Part shown: positions 1 through 8,996 of the stretch, piece by piece
How positions within the stretch are numbered: the stretch's first letter is position 1
How the letters are laid out: each line of letters begins with the position of its first letter
DNA from: Oceanimonas aquatica
Lineage (GTDB): Bacteria; Pseudomonadota; Gammaproteobacteria; Enterobacterales; Aeromonadaceae
Length of the DNA stretch: 64,000 nucleotides
Direction: 5' to 3'
Assembly: GCF_030732065.1 (NCBI RefSeq)
Contig: NZ_JAVBHX010000005.1
Coordinates: 186,001 to 250,000 of the forward strand
Translations under genes and position numbers: made by a program
The notes under the pieces: generated by a model
Database searches by the model: none
The model's input: the letters and a program-made list of their open reading frames with translations, nothing else
Told to the model about the DNA's origin: nothing

Positions 1-910
1 TACGCAGATTGGGAAACAGCAACGGTCGGCCACCGGTGAAGGTATGCAGCTCTTGCAGCAGCTCAACCGCCTGGCGGGAAAGCGGCACTATGTGAGGCTG
101 GCGCATCTTCATTTTTTCAGCCGGGATCCGCCATTCGGCCCGCTCCAGGTCAAACTCGTGCCATTCTGCTTTACGCAGCTCTACAGTGCGCACAAAAGTC
201 AGCAGCATCAGCCGCAGTGCTATCACTGTGGTTCTGTAGCCACCATACCCGTCCAGTGCCTTGATGAACTGAACAATCTGCTCTCGAGTGAGGGGTTTGC
301 GGTGCTCAACCTTGGGACGGTGAATTGCGTCCTTCAGAGCGGCGGCAGGATCGTGGTCAGCACGCAAAGTGGCAACAGCGTAACGGAAGATGGCAGACGA
401 CCACTGCCGGATCAGCAGGGCCACGGTTTCCGCTCCCCGTTCTTCTACTCGCCGAATAATTTCCAGCAGGTGGGCTGCCGCCACATTGCGAATGGGAAGC
501 TTTCCGATATAGGGAAACACATCTGCCGCCATAAAGCGCTCAACCTGACGTTGGTAGTAAGGCGTCCAGCCGGGAGATTTCTTGTCTATCCACTCTCGCG
601 CCAGCGATTCAAAGGTACTGGCATTCGCTGCCTGGTTCGCCAGCCGTTCCGCTTGTCGTTGGTGTGACGGGTGGAGCCCTTGCTTGACCAGGGCTCTCGC
701 CTTGTCATGCGCGGTACGTGCGCCAGCCAGGCTCAGGGTTGGGTACTCGCCAATGGCAAAGACATTCTCTTTACCGGCAATGCGGTAACGATACCGCCAC
801 AGCTTGGATCCCGAAGGTCTAACCTCCAGGTAGAGACCCTGTCCATCGGCCAGCTTCTGAGGTTTGCTGGCAGGCTTGGTGTTACGAACTTTGGCATCGG
901 TCAGCGGCAT
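1..910 (-). CDS. P4-type tyrosine recombinase (integrase), 3' end outside the window
   Basis: Site-specific recombinase that would integrate or excise a genomic island. Reading leftward from the ATG at 908-910 gives about 303 residues with no stop before the edge. The N-terminus (MPLTDAKVRNTKP, then LADGQGLYLEV and WRYRYRIAGKE) is the arm-binding DUF4102 domain of P4-like integrases. A helical core-binding domain follows (about 100-200), and the catalytic domain begins near KPLTREQI. The first catalytic Arg is probably that in LLTFVRTVEL. The distal H-x-x-R and Tyr motifs lie outside. No tRNA or obvious attachment core is seen to the right, so the island probably lies to the left. Domain assignment is confident; whether the protein is active cannot be judged from this part. 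Confidence 0.9.
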   Translation of the reverse strand, partial: MPLTDAKVRNTKPASKPQKLADGQGLYLEVRPSGSKLWRYRYRIAGKENVFAIGEYPTLSLAGARTAHDKARALVKQGLHPSHQRQAERLANQAANASTFESLAREWIDKKSPGWTPYYQRQVERFMAADVFPYIGKLPIRNVAAAHLLEIIRRVEERGAETVALLIRQWSSAIFRYAVATLRADHDPAAALKDAIHRPKVEHRKPLTREQIVQFIKALDGYGGYRTTVIALRLMLLTFVRTVELRKAEWHEFDLERAEWRIPAEKMKMRQPHIVPLSRQAVELLQELHTFTGGRPLLFPNLR

Positions 911-913
911 AAT

Positions 914-951
914 GCGGGTATCCTGATTTCGATACCCGCAACGATACCCGC
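914..951. repeat. Repeated GCGGGTATC boxes just upstream of the integrase start
   Basis: GCGGGTATC at 914-922 is answered by GATACCCGC at 931-939 (perfect 9-base arms) and again at 943-951, a further copy 12 bases on in the same orientation. They sit 4 to 41 bases upstream of the integrase ATG, where a recombinase arm site or an autoregulatory operator could lie. The function is inferred. Confidence 0.5.
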
Positions 952-1192
952 AATTTTCATGGATGGCAATAGACGCCAAAAACCGAAAATGGAGCTAAAG
1001 CACTGATATTTAATGATTTAGTGATTTACTGAGAGACTTTAATAGACACCGATGGACTAGAATGTCGATTATCGATCATCAGCAGCATGAGCAAAAGGCC
1101 TTTTCTTTTAAGGTCACAGCAAAAACACGGGGCGCATCTTCGCACGTATTGGTTTTGTGGAAAACCTTGAGCCGGCTTTCTTCATCCCGGGC

Positions 1193-2455
1193 TCAATATA
1201 CTCGGGGCAGATCGCTGATACGGGTGGTGTAGGCCGGCGACAGCAAGGCCCGTTTCATTTGCCAGCCCTGCTGAATGCCTTCGGCGGCGAGGAACACGCG
1301 ACCCTTGCCGGTGCGGTTGATGCGGTCCATCACTCGCATCAGGGGCCGGCTGTGAGGCTTGGGCTCATGTACCTCAAACAGCTCCGGCTGAAAGCTGCCC
1401 GGCGGCCAGAAGTCGGTGAGCATAACCGCCACCTTCTGGTAGGCAAGGCCGGGCCGCCAGATCTGCTGCAGACAGTGACAGGCTGCTCGCACCAGCTCTC
1501 GACTGTCGTGGCTGGGCACCGGCAGCGTCACCATGGCGCTGTTGCCATAAAACGGCTCGCGCGTGGCAAAGGGGCTGGTGCGCACCGACACCCGCACCAG
1601 CCGGCAGTATTGCTGCTGCTCCCTCAGTTTTTCCGCCGCCCGGGCGGCATATTTGCTGACCGCTTCCCGCAGCGGCTGCCACTCGCTTACCCGCTCGCCA
1701 AAGCTGCGGGAGCTGATGATCTGCTGTTTGGACTCGGGCAGCTGGTGCAGCGCCAGGCAGCTTTCGCCGTTCAGCTCGCAGATGGTGCGCTCCATGACCA
1801 CGGAAAAGCGCCGGCCCATGACCTTGGTATTGGCCCTGGCCAGCTGCCAGCCGGTGTGAATACCGAGCGCCTGCAACTGACGGGACAGCCGCGGACCAAT
1901 GCCCCATACCTCGCTTACCGGCACGCGTTGTAACAGCCGCAGCCGACGCTGTGGGCAGGTCAGCTCCACCACGCCACCGGTGGCGGGCCAGCGCTTGGCG
2001 GCGTAATTGGCAAGCTTGGCCAGGGTTTTACTCGGCGCCATGCCCACGCCGACCGTAATGCCGGTCCAGCGCTGCACGGTTTCGCGAATATCACGGCCCA
2101 GGGCGGCCGGTGTTCGAATGCCGGCCAGATCAAGAAAAGCCTCGTCGATGGAATACACCTCCACCCGCGGGGCCAGCTGCTCCAGGGTGTGCATCACTCG
2201 GGCAGAGATATCCGCATAGAGGGCATAATTGCTGGAAAAGGCCACGCCGCCGGCGCGTTCAAACCGGGCTTTCACCTTGAACCAGGGCGTGCCCATAGGA
2301 ATGCCAAGGGCCTTGGCTTCGGCACTGCGGGCCACCACACAGCCGTCGTTATTCGACAGCACCACTATGGGCCGGCCGGTCAGATCCGGGCGAAACAGCC
2401 GCTCGCAGGAAGCGTAAAAGTTGTTGCAGTCCACCAGCGCAAACAGGGGGCTCAT
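1193..2455 (-). CDS. umuC: Y-family translesion DNA polymerase, UmuC
   Basis: Catalytic subunit of DNA polymerase V, which copies past lesions during the SOS response. The 420-residue length is usual for UmuC. The N-terminus shows the Y-family motif LVDCNNFYASCE, and YSIDEAFLDL carries the catalytic Asp-Glu pair. GIGPRLSRQLQALGI is the helix-hairpin-helix of the thumb. The C-terminal little-finger and UmuC-specific region runs to the end with no disruption. The ATG overlaps the umuD stop by four bases (ATGA), so the two are translationally coupled and share the LexA-controlled promoter upstream of umuD. Confidence 0.95.
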   Translation of the reverse strand: MSPLFALVDCNNFYASCERLFRPDLTGRPIVVLSNNDGCVVARSAEAKALGIPMGTPWFKVKARFERAGGVAFSSNYALYADISARVMHTLEQLAPRVEVYSIDEAFLDLAGIRTPAALGRDIRETVQRWTGITVGVGMAPSKTLAKLANYAAKRWPATGGVVELTCPQRRLRLLQRVPVSEVWGIGPRLSRQLQALGIHTGWQLARANTKVMGRRFSVVMERTICELNGESCLALHQLPESKQQIISSRSFGERVSEWQPLREAVSKYAARAAEKLREQQQYCRLVRVSVRTSPFATREPFYGNSAMVTLPVPSHDSRELVRAACHCLQQIWRPGLAYQKVAVMLTDFWPPGSFQPELFEVHEPKPHSRPLMRVMDRINRTGKGRVFLAAEGIQQGWQMKRALLSPAYTTRISDLPRVY

Positions 2456-2877
2456 GGCGCCAGCCTGCGCACCACGCTGGTGACCACGCCGAAAACCTCC
2501 AGGCTGGTGCCCTCACCCGGCACCAGTGGCGCATAGTGTGGGTTTTCCGCCACCAGCCGCACCACGGGGTGCAGCTCCAGCCGCTTGCAGGTCATTTCAC
2601 CGTTCACGCAGGCAATGACAATACGGCCATGGGTGGCCTCCAGGCTGCGATCCACCACCAGCAGATCACCGGGATAAATACCGGCATTGATCATGCTGTC
2701 GCCGGCGGCCTGCACCAGATAGGTAGCCGCCGGATGGCGAATGCAGTAATCGTTGAGATCAATGCCCTGCTCCACGTAATCCTGAGCCGGACTGGGAAAG
2801 CCACAGGAGACCCGATCCGCCAGCAGCGGCAGCAAGGAATGCCAATGGACCTGCAAGGGCCTCATGAGAGTTGCCAT
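2452..2877 (-). CDS. umuD: SOS mutagenesis protein UmuD (self-cleaving)
   Basis: Accessory subunit of polymerase V; RecA filaments trigger self-cleavage to UmuD'. The Cys-Gly cleavage site is seen in VSCGFPSPAQDYVEQG, the catalytic Ser in AAGDSMINAG and the catalytic Lys in NGEMTCKRL. I take the ATG at 2875-2877 because GGGGTG lies five bases upstream and the protein then matches the usual UmuD length of about 141. An upstream in-frame ATG at 2958 would place the LexA box inside the gene and is rejected. It is the first gene of the umuDC operon. Confidence 0.93.
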   Translation of the reverse strand: MATLMRPLQVHWHSLLPLLADRVSCGFPSPAQDYVEQGIDLNDYCIRHPAATYLVQAAGDSMINAGIYPGDLLVVDRSLEATHGRIVIACVNGEMTCKRLELHPVVRLVAENPHYAPLVPGEGTSLEVFGVVTSVVRRLAP

Positions 2878-2893
2878 ATTCACCCCGCCAAAA

Positions 2894-2913
2894 TACTGTA
2901 TATATAAACAGTA
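2894..2913 (-). promoter_or_regulatory. LexA (SOS) box of umuDC
   Basis: TACTGTATATATAAACAGTA matches the LexA consensus CTG-N10-CAG with an almost perfect alternating TA core. It begins 17 bases upstream of the umuD ATG, where it would cover the promoter. Known biology of the family makes SOS induction of umuDC a safe inference. Confidence 0.92.
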
Positions 2914-2958
2914 TATTTTCCAGTGGTGCAGGCTGCAAGGTGGGCGATAAGGAGCCAT

Positions 2959-2988
2959 AAAAAACGCCCGCTCCTTGCCGGGCGGGCG
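2959..2988 (-). terminator. Intrinsic terminator of the RND efflux operon
   Basis: On the minus strand a CGCCCGC / GCGGGCG stem (arms 2982-2988 and 2965-2971, ten-base loop) is followed by six T residues. It lies just past the stop of the RND permease gene. Confidence 0.8.
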
Positions 2989-3008
2989 CTTTGTCAGTGA
3001 TCCAGCGC

Positions 3009-6000
3009 TCAGACCGGCTTTATGCGAAAGATCACCACATACAGCAGCGGCACCACCACCAGGGTAAGCACGGTGGCAAAGGCCAGACCGAACATGATGG
3101 TGACCGCCATGCTCTTGAAGAAGGGATCCATCAGTAGCGGCGCCACCCCCAGTATGGTGGTGAGTGCCCCGAGAAACACCGGCCGGGCCCGGCTGACGGC
3201 GGCGTCCACCACGGCGGTAAAGCCCGGCTTGCCTCCTGTTATTTCCGCATCTGCCTGATCCACCAGCACGATGGCGTTTTTCACCAGCATGCCGATCAGA
3301 CTGAGCAGCCCCAGTATGGCCATAAACTCAAACGGCACCTGAAACAGCACCAACCCCAGGGTCACGCCAATAATGGCCAGGGGCGCGGTGAGCCAGATCA
3401 CCAATGGCTGACGCAGGGCATTAAACATCACCACCACCGCCAGGATCATGGCACTGAAGCCATAAGGCGCCGACAGGGTCAGTCCTTCGTTGGCTTCTTT
3501 TGAAGCTTTATCTTCCCCATGCCATTCCAGCCGGTAACCGGGGGGCAGCGTCATGGCTTCAATCTCGGGCCGCAGCCGCTCCAGCAGCGGCCCGGACAGC
3601 TCACCGGGCAACGGGTCGGCCTGGGCCTTGATGGTGGGGAAGCGGTCCACCCGGCGAATAATGGCATCCACCCATTCCAGCTGCACCGCTGTGACCAACT
3701 GGCTCACCGGCACATACTGTTTGGCGGCGGGACTGTACACCTGCACGTTTTCTACCATGTCGGCACTGGCACGCTCGGCCGCTGGCGCCCGGGAAATAAT
3801 GGGAATGAGCTGGTCCCTTTCACGGTACACGCCAATGCGCTCGCCGCTGAAGGCGCGATTAATGGCCAGGCTGATGTCGGTGAGGGTCAGTCCGGCGCGG
3901 CGGGCGGCCACTTCGTCCACCACAGGACGTAATACCGGTACCTTTTCACGCCAGTTGTCCTGAATGGCAATGGCACCCTCATCCTGGGCCATAATGGCCT
4001 TGGCCTCTTCTGCCAGTTGGCGCAGCACCGCCGGCTCCGGCCCCATAAAGGCGGCTTCTATCTTTTTGCCGCCGCCCCGGCCCAGCATGAACTTCCATAC
4101 CTTGATATCCGCCAGCGGATGACGTTCAGACAACTGCTGCTGCAAACTCGCCACCATGCCGGCAATTTGCGTGGGATCGTCCACGTCCACCAGCAACTGG
4201 CCGTAACTGGTGTTGGGATCTTCCGGCCCGTAGGTGAGCATAAAGCGCAGGCCGCCCTGACCGATAAAGCTGGTCACATGAATCACCCCGTCCTGCTGCT
4301 GAACAAAATCCCCCATCCGTGCCAGCTCCGCTTCGGTTTCCCGAATATCCGTGCCCTGGGGGAGATACATGTCCACCACAAACTGGGGCCGGGCCGACTC
4401 GGGCATAAAGCCGGGCTGCACCCATTTAAAGCCAAAGATGGCGGCGGCCAGCAGCACCAGCAGCAGGCCACCGGTAATGGCCCTGTGATGCAGCGCCGAG
4501 CGCAACAGGCCGCGATAGCGCACCAGCACGCCCGACTCGGGGCTGTTTTCTGCGGTTGGCGACACCTTCAGCAGCGCCACACACAGCAGCGGCGTAAGCG
4601 TGACCGCAAACAGCCAGCTGAGCAGCATGGAATAAAGGATCACCCAGAACAGCGAGCCGGCATATTCCCCCATGTCGGTGGGCGACAGGCCAATGGCGCT
4701 GAACGCCAGAATACCCACGGCGGTACCGCCAAGCAGTGGCCACTGGGTGGCCTGCACTACGGCGGCCGCTGCCTGGTCGGCCCGCTCGCCCCTTTGCATG
4801 CGCACCAGAATGCCGTCGGTGACCACAATGGCGTTATCCACCAGCATGCCCAGGGCAATGATCAAGGCCCCCAAAGACACCCGCTGCATGGCGATACCAT
4901 CGAGCTTCATGGCAATCAGGGTGCCGGCCACGGTGAGCAGCAGCACGGCGCCGACAATAATGCCGCTGCGCAGCCCCATAAACAGCACCAGTACCAGCAC
5001 TACTATGGCCACCGCCGCCACCAGGTTAGCCACAAAGCCGTTTACCGCCTCGCGCACCGAGTCGGACTGGTAGGAGACTTCATTGAGCTCCATGCCAATG
5101 GGCCGCTCGCTGTCCAGCTCGGCCAGCCGGGCCCGCACCGCGTCGCCCATATTCACCACGTTGCCGCCGGCCACCTGGGAGATGCCCAGACCAATGGCGG
5201 GCTGACCGTCATATTTCATCAGCGCGTAAGGCGGTTCGCTCTCGGCCCGGGTAATGGTGGCCAGATCCTTCAGGAACACCACCCGGTGGCCACCCTGAGA
5301 AGTAATGGCAAGATTACCCAGGGCGGCCACCGAGTCGGCCTGCCCCGTGGGGCTGAAATACACCCGCTGGGGGCCAATCTGCAGATTACCGGCGTCGCTT
5401 ATCACGTTTTGCTGGCGCAGGGCCTGATAAATATTGCCAAGGGGCACACCCAGGCGAGCGGCCTGTGCGGCAGAAATTTCCAGATAAATGGCTTCCTGAG
5501 GCGCCCCGAGAGTGGCGATTCTGGCCACCCCCGGCACCTGCAGCAGCTCCCGCTCCAGCCCGCGCAGATAGTCTTTAACCTGCTGCAGGGTAAAGCCTTC
5601 GCCGGTCACCGCAAAAAACAGCGCATACACATCGCCAAAGTCGTCGTTCACCACGGACGGCCCCGCTCCCGGCGGCAGCTTGCGCTGGGCGTCGTTGACC
5701 TTGCGCCTGAGCTTGTCCCACACCTGCTCCAGCTCCCGGGCGCTGTGAGCAAAGCGCATGTCGATATCCACCTTAACCAGGGAGTCGCCCATGCGCGACA
5801 CCGAAGTCACTTCCTTCAGCTCCTGCAATTGCTGTACAGCTTCTTCAATAACTTCGGTGACCTCTTCCGCCACCTGCTCGGGCAGGGCACCGGGATAAGG
5901 AGTGGAGATCACCGCCTGACGAATAACAAACTCCGGGTCTTCAAACCGGCCCAGGCTCTGGTAACTGATGTAACCGCCCACCAGCACCAGCAGGCAGGCC

Positions 6001-6047
6001 ATCCAGGCAATGGTGCGCCTGGCAAGGGTATGTTCGGCAATATTCAC
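3009..6047 (-). CDS. RND-family efflux permease (HAE1/AcrB type)
   Basis: Inner-membrane proton antiporter expected to export drugs or other small amphiphiles as a trimer. At 1012 residues it has the usual length. It shows a first membrane helix at 12-30, a porter domain, and the TM4 region ALGMLVDNAIVVTDG. A second, homologous half ends in FGLAFATVLTLVVVPLLY. The TM4 motif has Asp-Asn where AcrB has Asp-Asp, so only one of the two relay aspartates is present, as in several other RND subfamilies. The start is GTG at 6045-6047 with AAGGAT upstream. It lies 14 bases after the adaptor gene and forms an operon with it. No outer-membrane channel gene is adjacent. The substrate is unknown. Confidence 0.92.
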   Translation of the reverse strand: MNIAEHTLARRTIAWMACLLVLVGGYISYQSLGRFEDPEFVIRQAVISTPYPGALPEQVAEEVTEVIEEAVQQLQELKEVTSVSRMGDSLVKVDIDMRFAHSARELEQVWDKLRRKVNDAQRKLPPGAGPSVVNDDFGDVYALFFAVTGEGFTLQQVKDYLRGLERELLQVPGVARIATLGAPQEAIYLEISAAQAARLGVPLGNIYQALRQQNVISDAGNLQIGPQRVYFSPTGQADSVAALGNLAITSQGGHRVVFLKDLATITRAESEPPYALMKYDGQPAIGLGISQVAGGNVVNMGDAVRARLAELDSERPIGMELNEVSYQSDSVREAVNGFVANLVAAVAIVVLVLVLFMGLRSGIIVGAVLLLTVAGTLIAMKLDGIAMQRVSLGALIIALGMLVDNAIVVTDGILVRMQRGERADQAAAAVVQATQWPLLGGTAVGILAFSAIGLSPTDMGEYAGSLFWVILYSMLLSWLFAVTLTPLLCVALLKVSPTAENSPESGVLVRYRGLLRSALHHRAITGGLLLVLLAAAIFGFKWVQPGFMPESARPQFVVDMYLPQGTDIRETEAELARMGDFVQQQDGVIHVTSFIGQGGLRFMLTYGPEDPNTSYGQLLVDVDDPTQIAGMVASLQQQLSERHPLADIKVWKFMLGRGGGKKIEAAFMGPEPAVLRQLAEEAKAIMAQDEGAIAIQDNWREKVPVLRPVVDEVAARRAGLTLTDISLAINRAFSGERIGVYRERDQLIPIISRAPAAERASADMVENVQVYSPAAKQYVPVSQLVTAVQLEWVDAIIRRVDRFPTIKAQADPLPGELSGPLLERLRPEIEAMTLPPGYRLEWHGEDKASKEANEGLTLSAPYGFSAMILAVVVMFNALRQPLVIWLTAPLAIIGVTLGLVLFQVPFEFMAILGLLSLIGMLVKNAIVLVDQADAEITGGKPGFTAVVDAAVSRARPVFLGALTTILGVAPLLMDPFFKSMAVTIMFGLAFATVLTLVVVPLLYVVIFRIKPV

Positions 6048-6061
6048 GCAGATATCCTTGT

Positions 6062-7123
6062 TCAGGGAGTGGATGGCATGGGGCGCACTCTGGTGCCTTC
6101 CCGCAACTGGCTGACACCGGCGGTCACAATGCGCTCGCCTACGTTAAGACCCGCGTTCACCACCACGTTATCGCCCTGAATGGGGCCCAGGGTGACCGGC
6201 TGGCGCTCCACCCGCTCGCTCTCGGGGGTTACCTTCCACACGCTGGTGCTGCCATCGGGTCCGGCCACCACCGCCCGCAGCGGAATAGTCACCGGACCAG
6301 CCGGATCCTGCTCCATGGCGTTGGGCATGATTTCTACCGACATGCCCGGCAACAGGATAAAGCCGGGCTCGGCGGTAAGCGCCAGCACGGCTTCATAACT
6401 CTGGGTTTGCGGATCCGCCTCGGCAGAAAACGACTTCAGCCGCACCGGCAGGGGTTGCTCGGGCCTGTCGGCAAACACCGCCAGGCCTTCCACCTGCCTC
6501 GGAGCGGTACGCACCACCCGCTCGGGTACGCTGATCACAATTTCCAGATTTTGCGTGTCCTGCAGGCTCAGCACCGGCTGCTTGGCCTGCACATTGCTGA
6601 AGTTTTCCACCTGGCGACGGGTGATCACACCATCGAACGGGGCCAGCAGCCGTGTGTCGTCCATGTCCTTTTTAGCGGCCAGATAACCGGCCCGAGCCAC
6701 TTCCATGGCGGTGCGCTTCTGATCCACTTCCGCCCGGGCCACCGCCTGGCTCTGCTGCCAGATACGGTTGACCCGGTTATAGTCGGTGCGGGCCTTGTTG
6801 TACTCGGCTTCGGCGGAGTTGAGCCGGATCTGGTAGTTTTCGCCGTCGAGCCGGGCCACCAGGGTGCCCTGCTCCACCCGCTGACCTTCCCGCACCGGCA
6901 GCTCCACAATGCGACCGGGCACGTTAAAGGCAAGCTCGGCCCGCTGCACTGCCCGCACCCGGCCCGGAAAACGCAGGCTGCTGTCGCCGGAGCCTGCGCC
7001 CACCTGCATGATTTGCGCCGGACGCACGGTTTCTTTCGTGTTGGCCGGCGGCGCGTTTTGATCACAGCCGGCCAGCATCAAGGCTGCACCCAGCAGGCCG
7101 AACACAGCATGTTTTATTCCCAT
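6062..7123 (-). CDS. RND efflux periplasmic adaptor lipoprotein (HlyD/AcrA type)
   Basis: Membrane fusion protein linking the downstream RND pump to an outer-membrane channel. The N-terminus has a lipoprotein signal ending in LMLAGC, so Cys20 should be acylated. PGRIVELPVREGQRVEQGTLVARLD is split here as the lipoyl half-motif. A helical hairpin (about 80-160, rich in A, E, R and K) and the second lipoyl half (LLAPFDGVITRR) follow. A beta-barrel and membrane-proximal domain complete the 353 residues. It is first in the operon and divergent from a winged-helix gene, its likely regulator. Confidence 0.92.
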   Translation of the reverse strand: MGIKHAVFGLLGAALMLAGCDQNAPPANTKETVRPAQIMQVGAGSGDSSLRFPGRVRAVQRAELAFNVPGRIVELPVREGQRVEQGTLVARLDGENYQIRLNSAEAEYNKARTDYNRVNRIWQQSQAVARAEVDQKRTAMEVARAGYLAAKKDMDDTRLLAPFDGVITRRQVENFSNVQAKQPVLSLQDTQNLEIVISVPERVVRTAPRQVEGLAVFADRPEQPLPVRLKSFSAEADPQTQSYEAVLALTAEPGFILLPGMSVEIMPNAMEQDPAGPVTIPLRAVVAGPDGSTSVWKVTPESERVERQPVTLGPIQGDNVVVNAGLNVGERIVTAGVSQLREGTRVRPMPSTP

Positions 7124-7234
7124 AGCTTGATCACTCTTGTTTTATTTGAGTCTGGTTTTGCATTAACCGGGGTCGAAGGGTTTGCGCTGTTATTTAGTGT
7201 CGGTCAAAGCCCGCTTGCCAACAAGATTGGAGCC

Positions 7235-7247
7235 GCCCAAAATGGGC
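7235..7247. promoter_or_regulatory. Small inverted repeat in the efflux/regulator divergent region
   Basis: GCCCA-AAA-TGGGC is a perfect 5-base inverted repeat 38 bases before the regulator ATG and about 110 bases before the adaptor ATG. It could be an operator for the winged-helix protein. A T-rich stretch follows it on the plus strand, so a weak attenuator is the alternative. Confidence 0.3.
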
Positions 7248-7285
7248 AATCATTTTTTCTTTTTTTTCATAAAGATATAGAAACC

Positions 7286-7723
7286 ATGGCGATAGACGAC
7301 GATCATCTGACCACCCATTTCGGGCGCATCTGGCCGGCCCATGTGGAAGCGCTGACCGGCCTGCTAATACAGCTTCGGCAGCAGTTTGACGGCGATCTCG
7401 ATTTAATGCTGATCCTCGGCATTATCGGCACCCGTACCCAGCCGGCACGTCAGGCCAGCGCCATGACCTATAGCCAGTTTATGGCAAACGACCGGCCGGT
7501 GCCGGCCAGCCGGCCCATCAATATTCAGTCGGTAGCGGAGTGCAGCGGCATTGCCAGAGAGACGGTGCGCAGAAAGGTGAGCAAGCTGGAAAGCATGGGG
7601 CTGGTAACCCGGGAAGCCAGCGGCAACCTGCTGGTAACCCCACAGGCCACCGGCGCACTGACGCCGTCCACCGAGGCCAGCCTGCGTTATATGGCGGAAA
7701 TGCGAAAGCATTATAAAGACTGA
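7286..7723 (+). CDS. Winged-helix transcriptional regulator, probable local regulator of the efflux operon
   Basis: A 145-residue DNA-binding protein. Residues about 75-125 contain a winged helix: IQSVAECSGIARETVRRKV is the helix-turn-helix and LVTREASGNLLVTPQA the wing. The N-terminal half (HVEALTGLLIQLRQQFDGDLDLMLILGIIG) is helical and probably dimerises. I take the ATG at 7286 because the upstream open frame is the antisense of the adaptor gene. The ribosome site is weak. The divergent arrangement with the RND genes suggests that it represses or activates them. The family could be MarR-like or GntR-like; I cannot tell which. Confidence 0.7.
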   Translation: MAIDDDHLTTHFGRIWPAHVEALTGLLIQLRQQFDGDLDLMLILGIIGTRTQPARQASAMTYSQFMANDRPVPASRPINIQSVAECSGIARETVRRKVSKLESMGLVTREASGNLLVTPQATGALTPSTEASLRYMAEMRKHYKD

Positions 7724-7751
7724 AGCAGCAGCAGAGATTGCCGGAGCTTTG

Positions 7752-7779
7752 GTCATTCCGGCCACCGAGCCGGAGTGAC
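7752..7779. repeat. REP-like palindrome, family A
   Basis: GTCATTCCGGC (7752-7762) and GCCGGAGTGAC (7769-7779) form a near-perfect 11-base inverted repeat between two convergent genes. The same ATTCCGG...CCGGAATGAC pattern recurs at 37442-37540, 44911-44940 and, in weaker form, 58431-58457. Confidence 0.65.
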
Positions 7780-7799
7780 AATATTTCTCCAGGCCCGGT

Positions 7800-8927
7800 T
7801 TATTCGGCCTGCAAGGCACTCTCTCCAAACCGTGCCAGCTGCATTTCTTTCAGCCGGCTTAGGGTGCGACGAAACGGAAATGCCAGGGCGCCATCAAGGT
7901 AGAGTTCATCCATCGGCACCGCCGCGTCTATGTAAAGTGGTATGCTGCGGTCGTAGCATTCGTCCACCAGAGCGATAAAGCGGCGCACGCCGTCGTCCTG
8001 GCGGGACAATGCCGGCAGTATGCGATCACCGGCGGCCACTCGCACGGCACCGTCTTCGGTACCCCGAGCTATGGAATTTTGCCGGCTGTCGCAACTGAGC
8101 CGGGGCACGTCACTGAGCAATACCTGCTCAAACTGGTCGCACAACACAATAAAATCCTGGGCCGCCAATGGCTGTTCGCACAGATCGGCATAACGGCACC
8201 AGAGCCCCCGCTCGCTGCGGCCAAGTACGGCAATGGGCCGGTTGCCCAGTATAAGTGGCTCGGTGTTTTTGGCCTTACCGGCCACTTGCTCAAACACGGC
8301 GGCAAGCGCCTCAGGCTCCTGTACCCAATAGCGCTGGTGCTGCTGCCCCGGGTGCAGGCGATGATCCTGCTCGCCGTGCATCGGCACCACTTGCATATGT
8401 TCGGTCATGGCGGTCACCGCCGGCAAAAACTGCGCCCGGTTAAAGCCGTCGGCATACAACCCCTCGGGGTGCTGGTTGGAGGTGGTGACCAGCACCAGCC
8501 CCTGCTCAAACAGGTGCCGCAGCAGCCGGCCCAGCAACATGGCATCGCCAATGTCGCTGACAAACAGCTCGTCCAGGCACAATACCCGCACCTCGGCACT
8601 CAGCTCCTGGGCCAGCACCTTGAGCGGATCTTCGGTGCCGGTGAGCTGAAACAGCCGCCGGTGCAGCTGCTGCATAAAGTGATGAAAATGCAGCCGCCGG
8701 GCCGGCACACCGGCGCCTTGCAGGCTGGCAAAAAACCGGTCCATCAGCCAGGTCTTGCCCCGGCCCACCGGCCCCCACAGATACACGCCCTGTGTGCCCG
8801 GTTCATCGGCCAGTACACCACGGTAACAACCTTCCAGCCACTCGGCTGCATGACGCTGGGCGGCATCCTCGACAAAACCGGACTCAAGGGCGGCAGAATA
8901 GGCGGCGTAGGGGGATAAGGGGGTCAT
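7800..8927 (-). CDS. zapE: Cell division protein ZapE (AFG1-like AAA ATPase)
   Basis: ATPase that acts on the FtsZ ring during late division and under stress in E. coli. The 375 residues match the family length. Walker A is GPVGRGKTWLM (about 53-63) and Walker B is VLCLDELFVSD. The sensor stretch LVLVTTSNQHPEGLY and the C-terminal RFIALVDECYDRSIPLY are family hallmarks. The ATG at 8925-8927 has AGGAG five bases upstream. It is convergent with the winged-helix gene and is the last core-like gene before the AT-rich kinase region. Confidence 0.94.
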   Translation of the reverse strand: MTPLSPYAAYSAALESGFVEDAAQRHAAEWLEGCYRGVLADEPGTQGVYLWGPVGRGKTWLMDRFFASLQGAGVPARRLHFHHFMQQLHRRLFQLTGTEDPLKVLAQELSAEVRVLCLDELFVSDIGDAMLLGRLLRHLFEQGLVLVTTSNQHPEGLYADGFNRAQFLPAVTAMTEHMQVVPMHGEQDHRLHPGQQHQRYWVQEPEALAAVFEQVAGKAKNTEPLILGNRPIAVLGRSERGLWCRYADLCEQPLAAQDFIVLCDQFEQVLLSDVPRLSCDSRQNSIARGTEDGAVRVAAGDRILPALSRQDDGVRRFIALVDECYDRSIPLYIDAAVPMDELYLDGALAFPFRRTLSRLKEMQLARFGESALQAE

Positions 8928-8973
8928 TAGGGCTCCTACAGCAACAGAATAAATGGATTAAGCCATATAAAGA

Positions 8974-8996
8974 TAAAAAGAGCCAATCACGAGGCT
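8974..8996 (-). terminator. Possible weak terminator after the kinase
   Basis: On the minus strand AGCC (8993-8996) pairs with GGCT (8981-8984) around an 8-base loop, followed by C and a T5 run. It overlaps the kinase stop codon. The stem is only four bases, so this is tentative. Confidence 0.3.

Noticed and set aside
1000-1192. tRNA or attachment site next to the integrase
   Set aside because: No cloverleaf or T-loop-like sequence was found in the gap. AAAAGGCCTTTT at 1094-1105 is a simple palindrome and not a convincing terminator or attachment core.
4017-6179. 720-codon open frame on the plus strand
   Set aside because: Entirely antisense to the RND permease gene; composition is dominated by His and Gln, as expected of antisense to GC-rich coding DNA.
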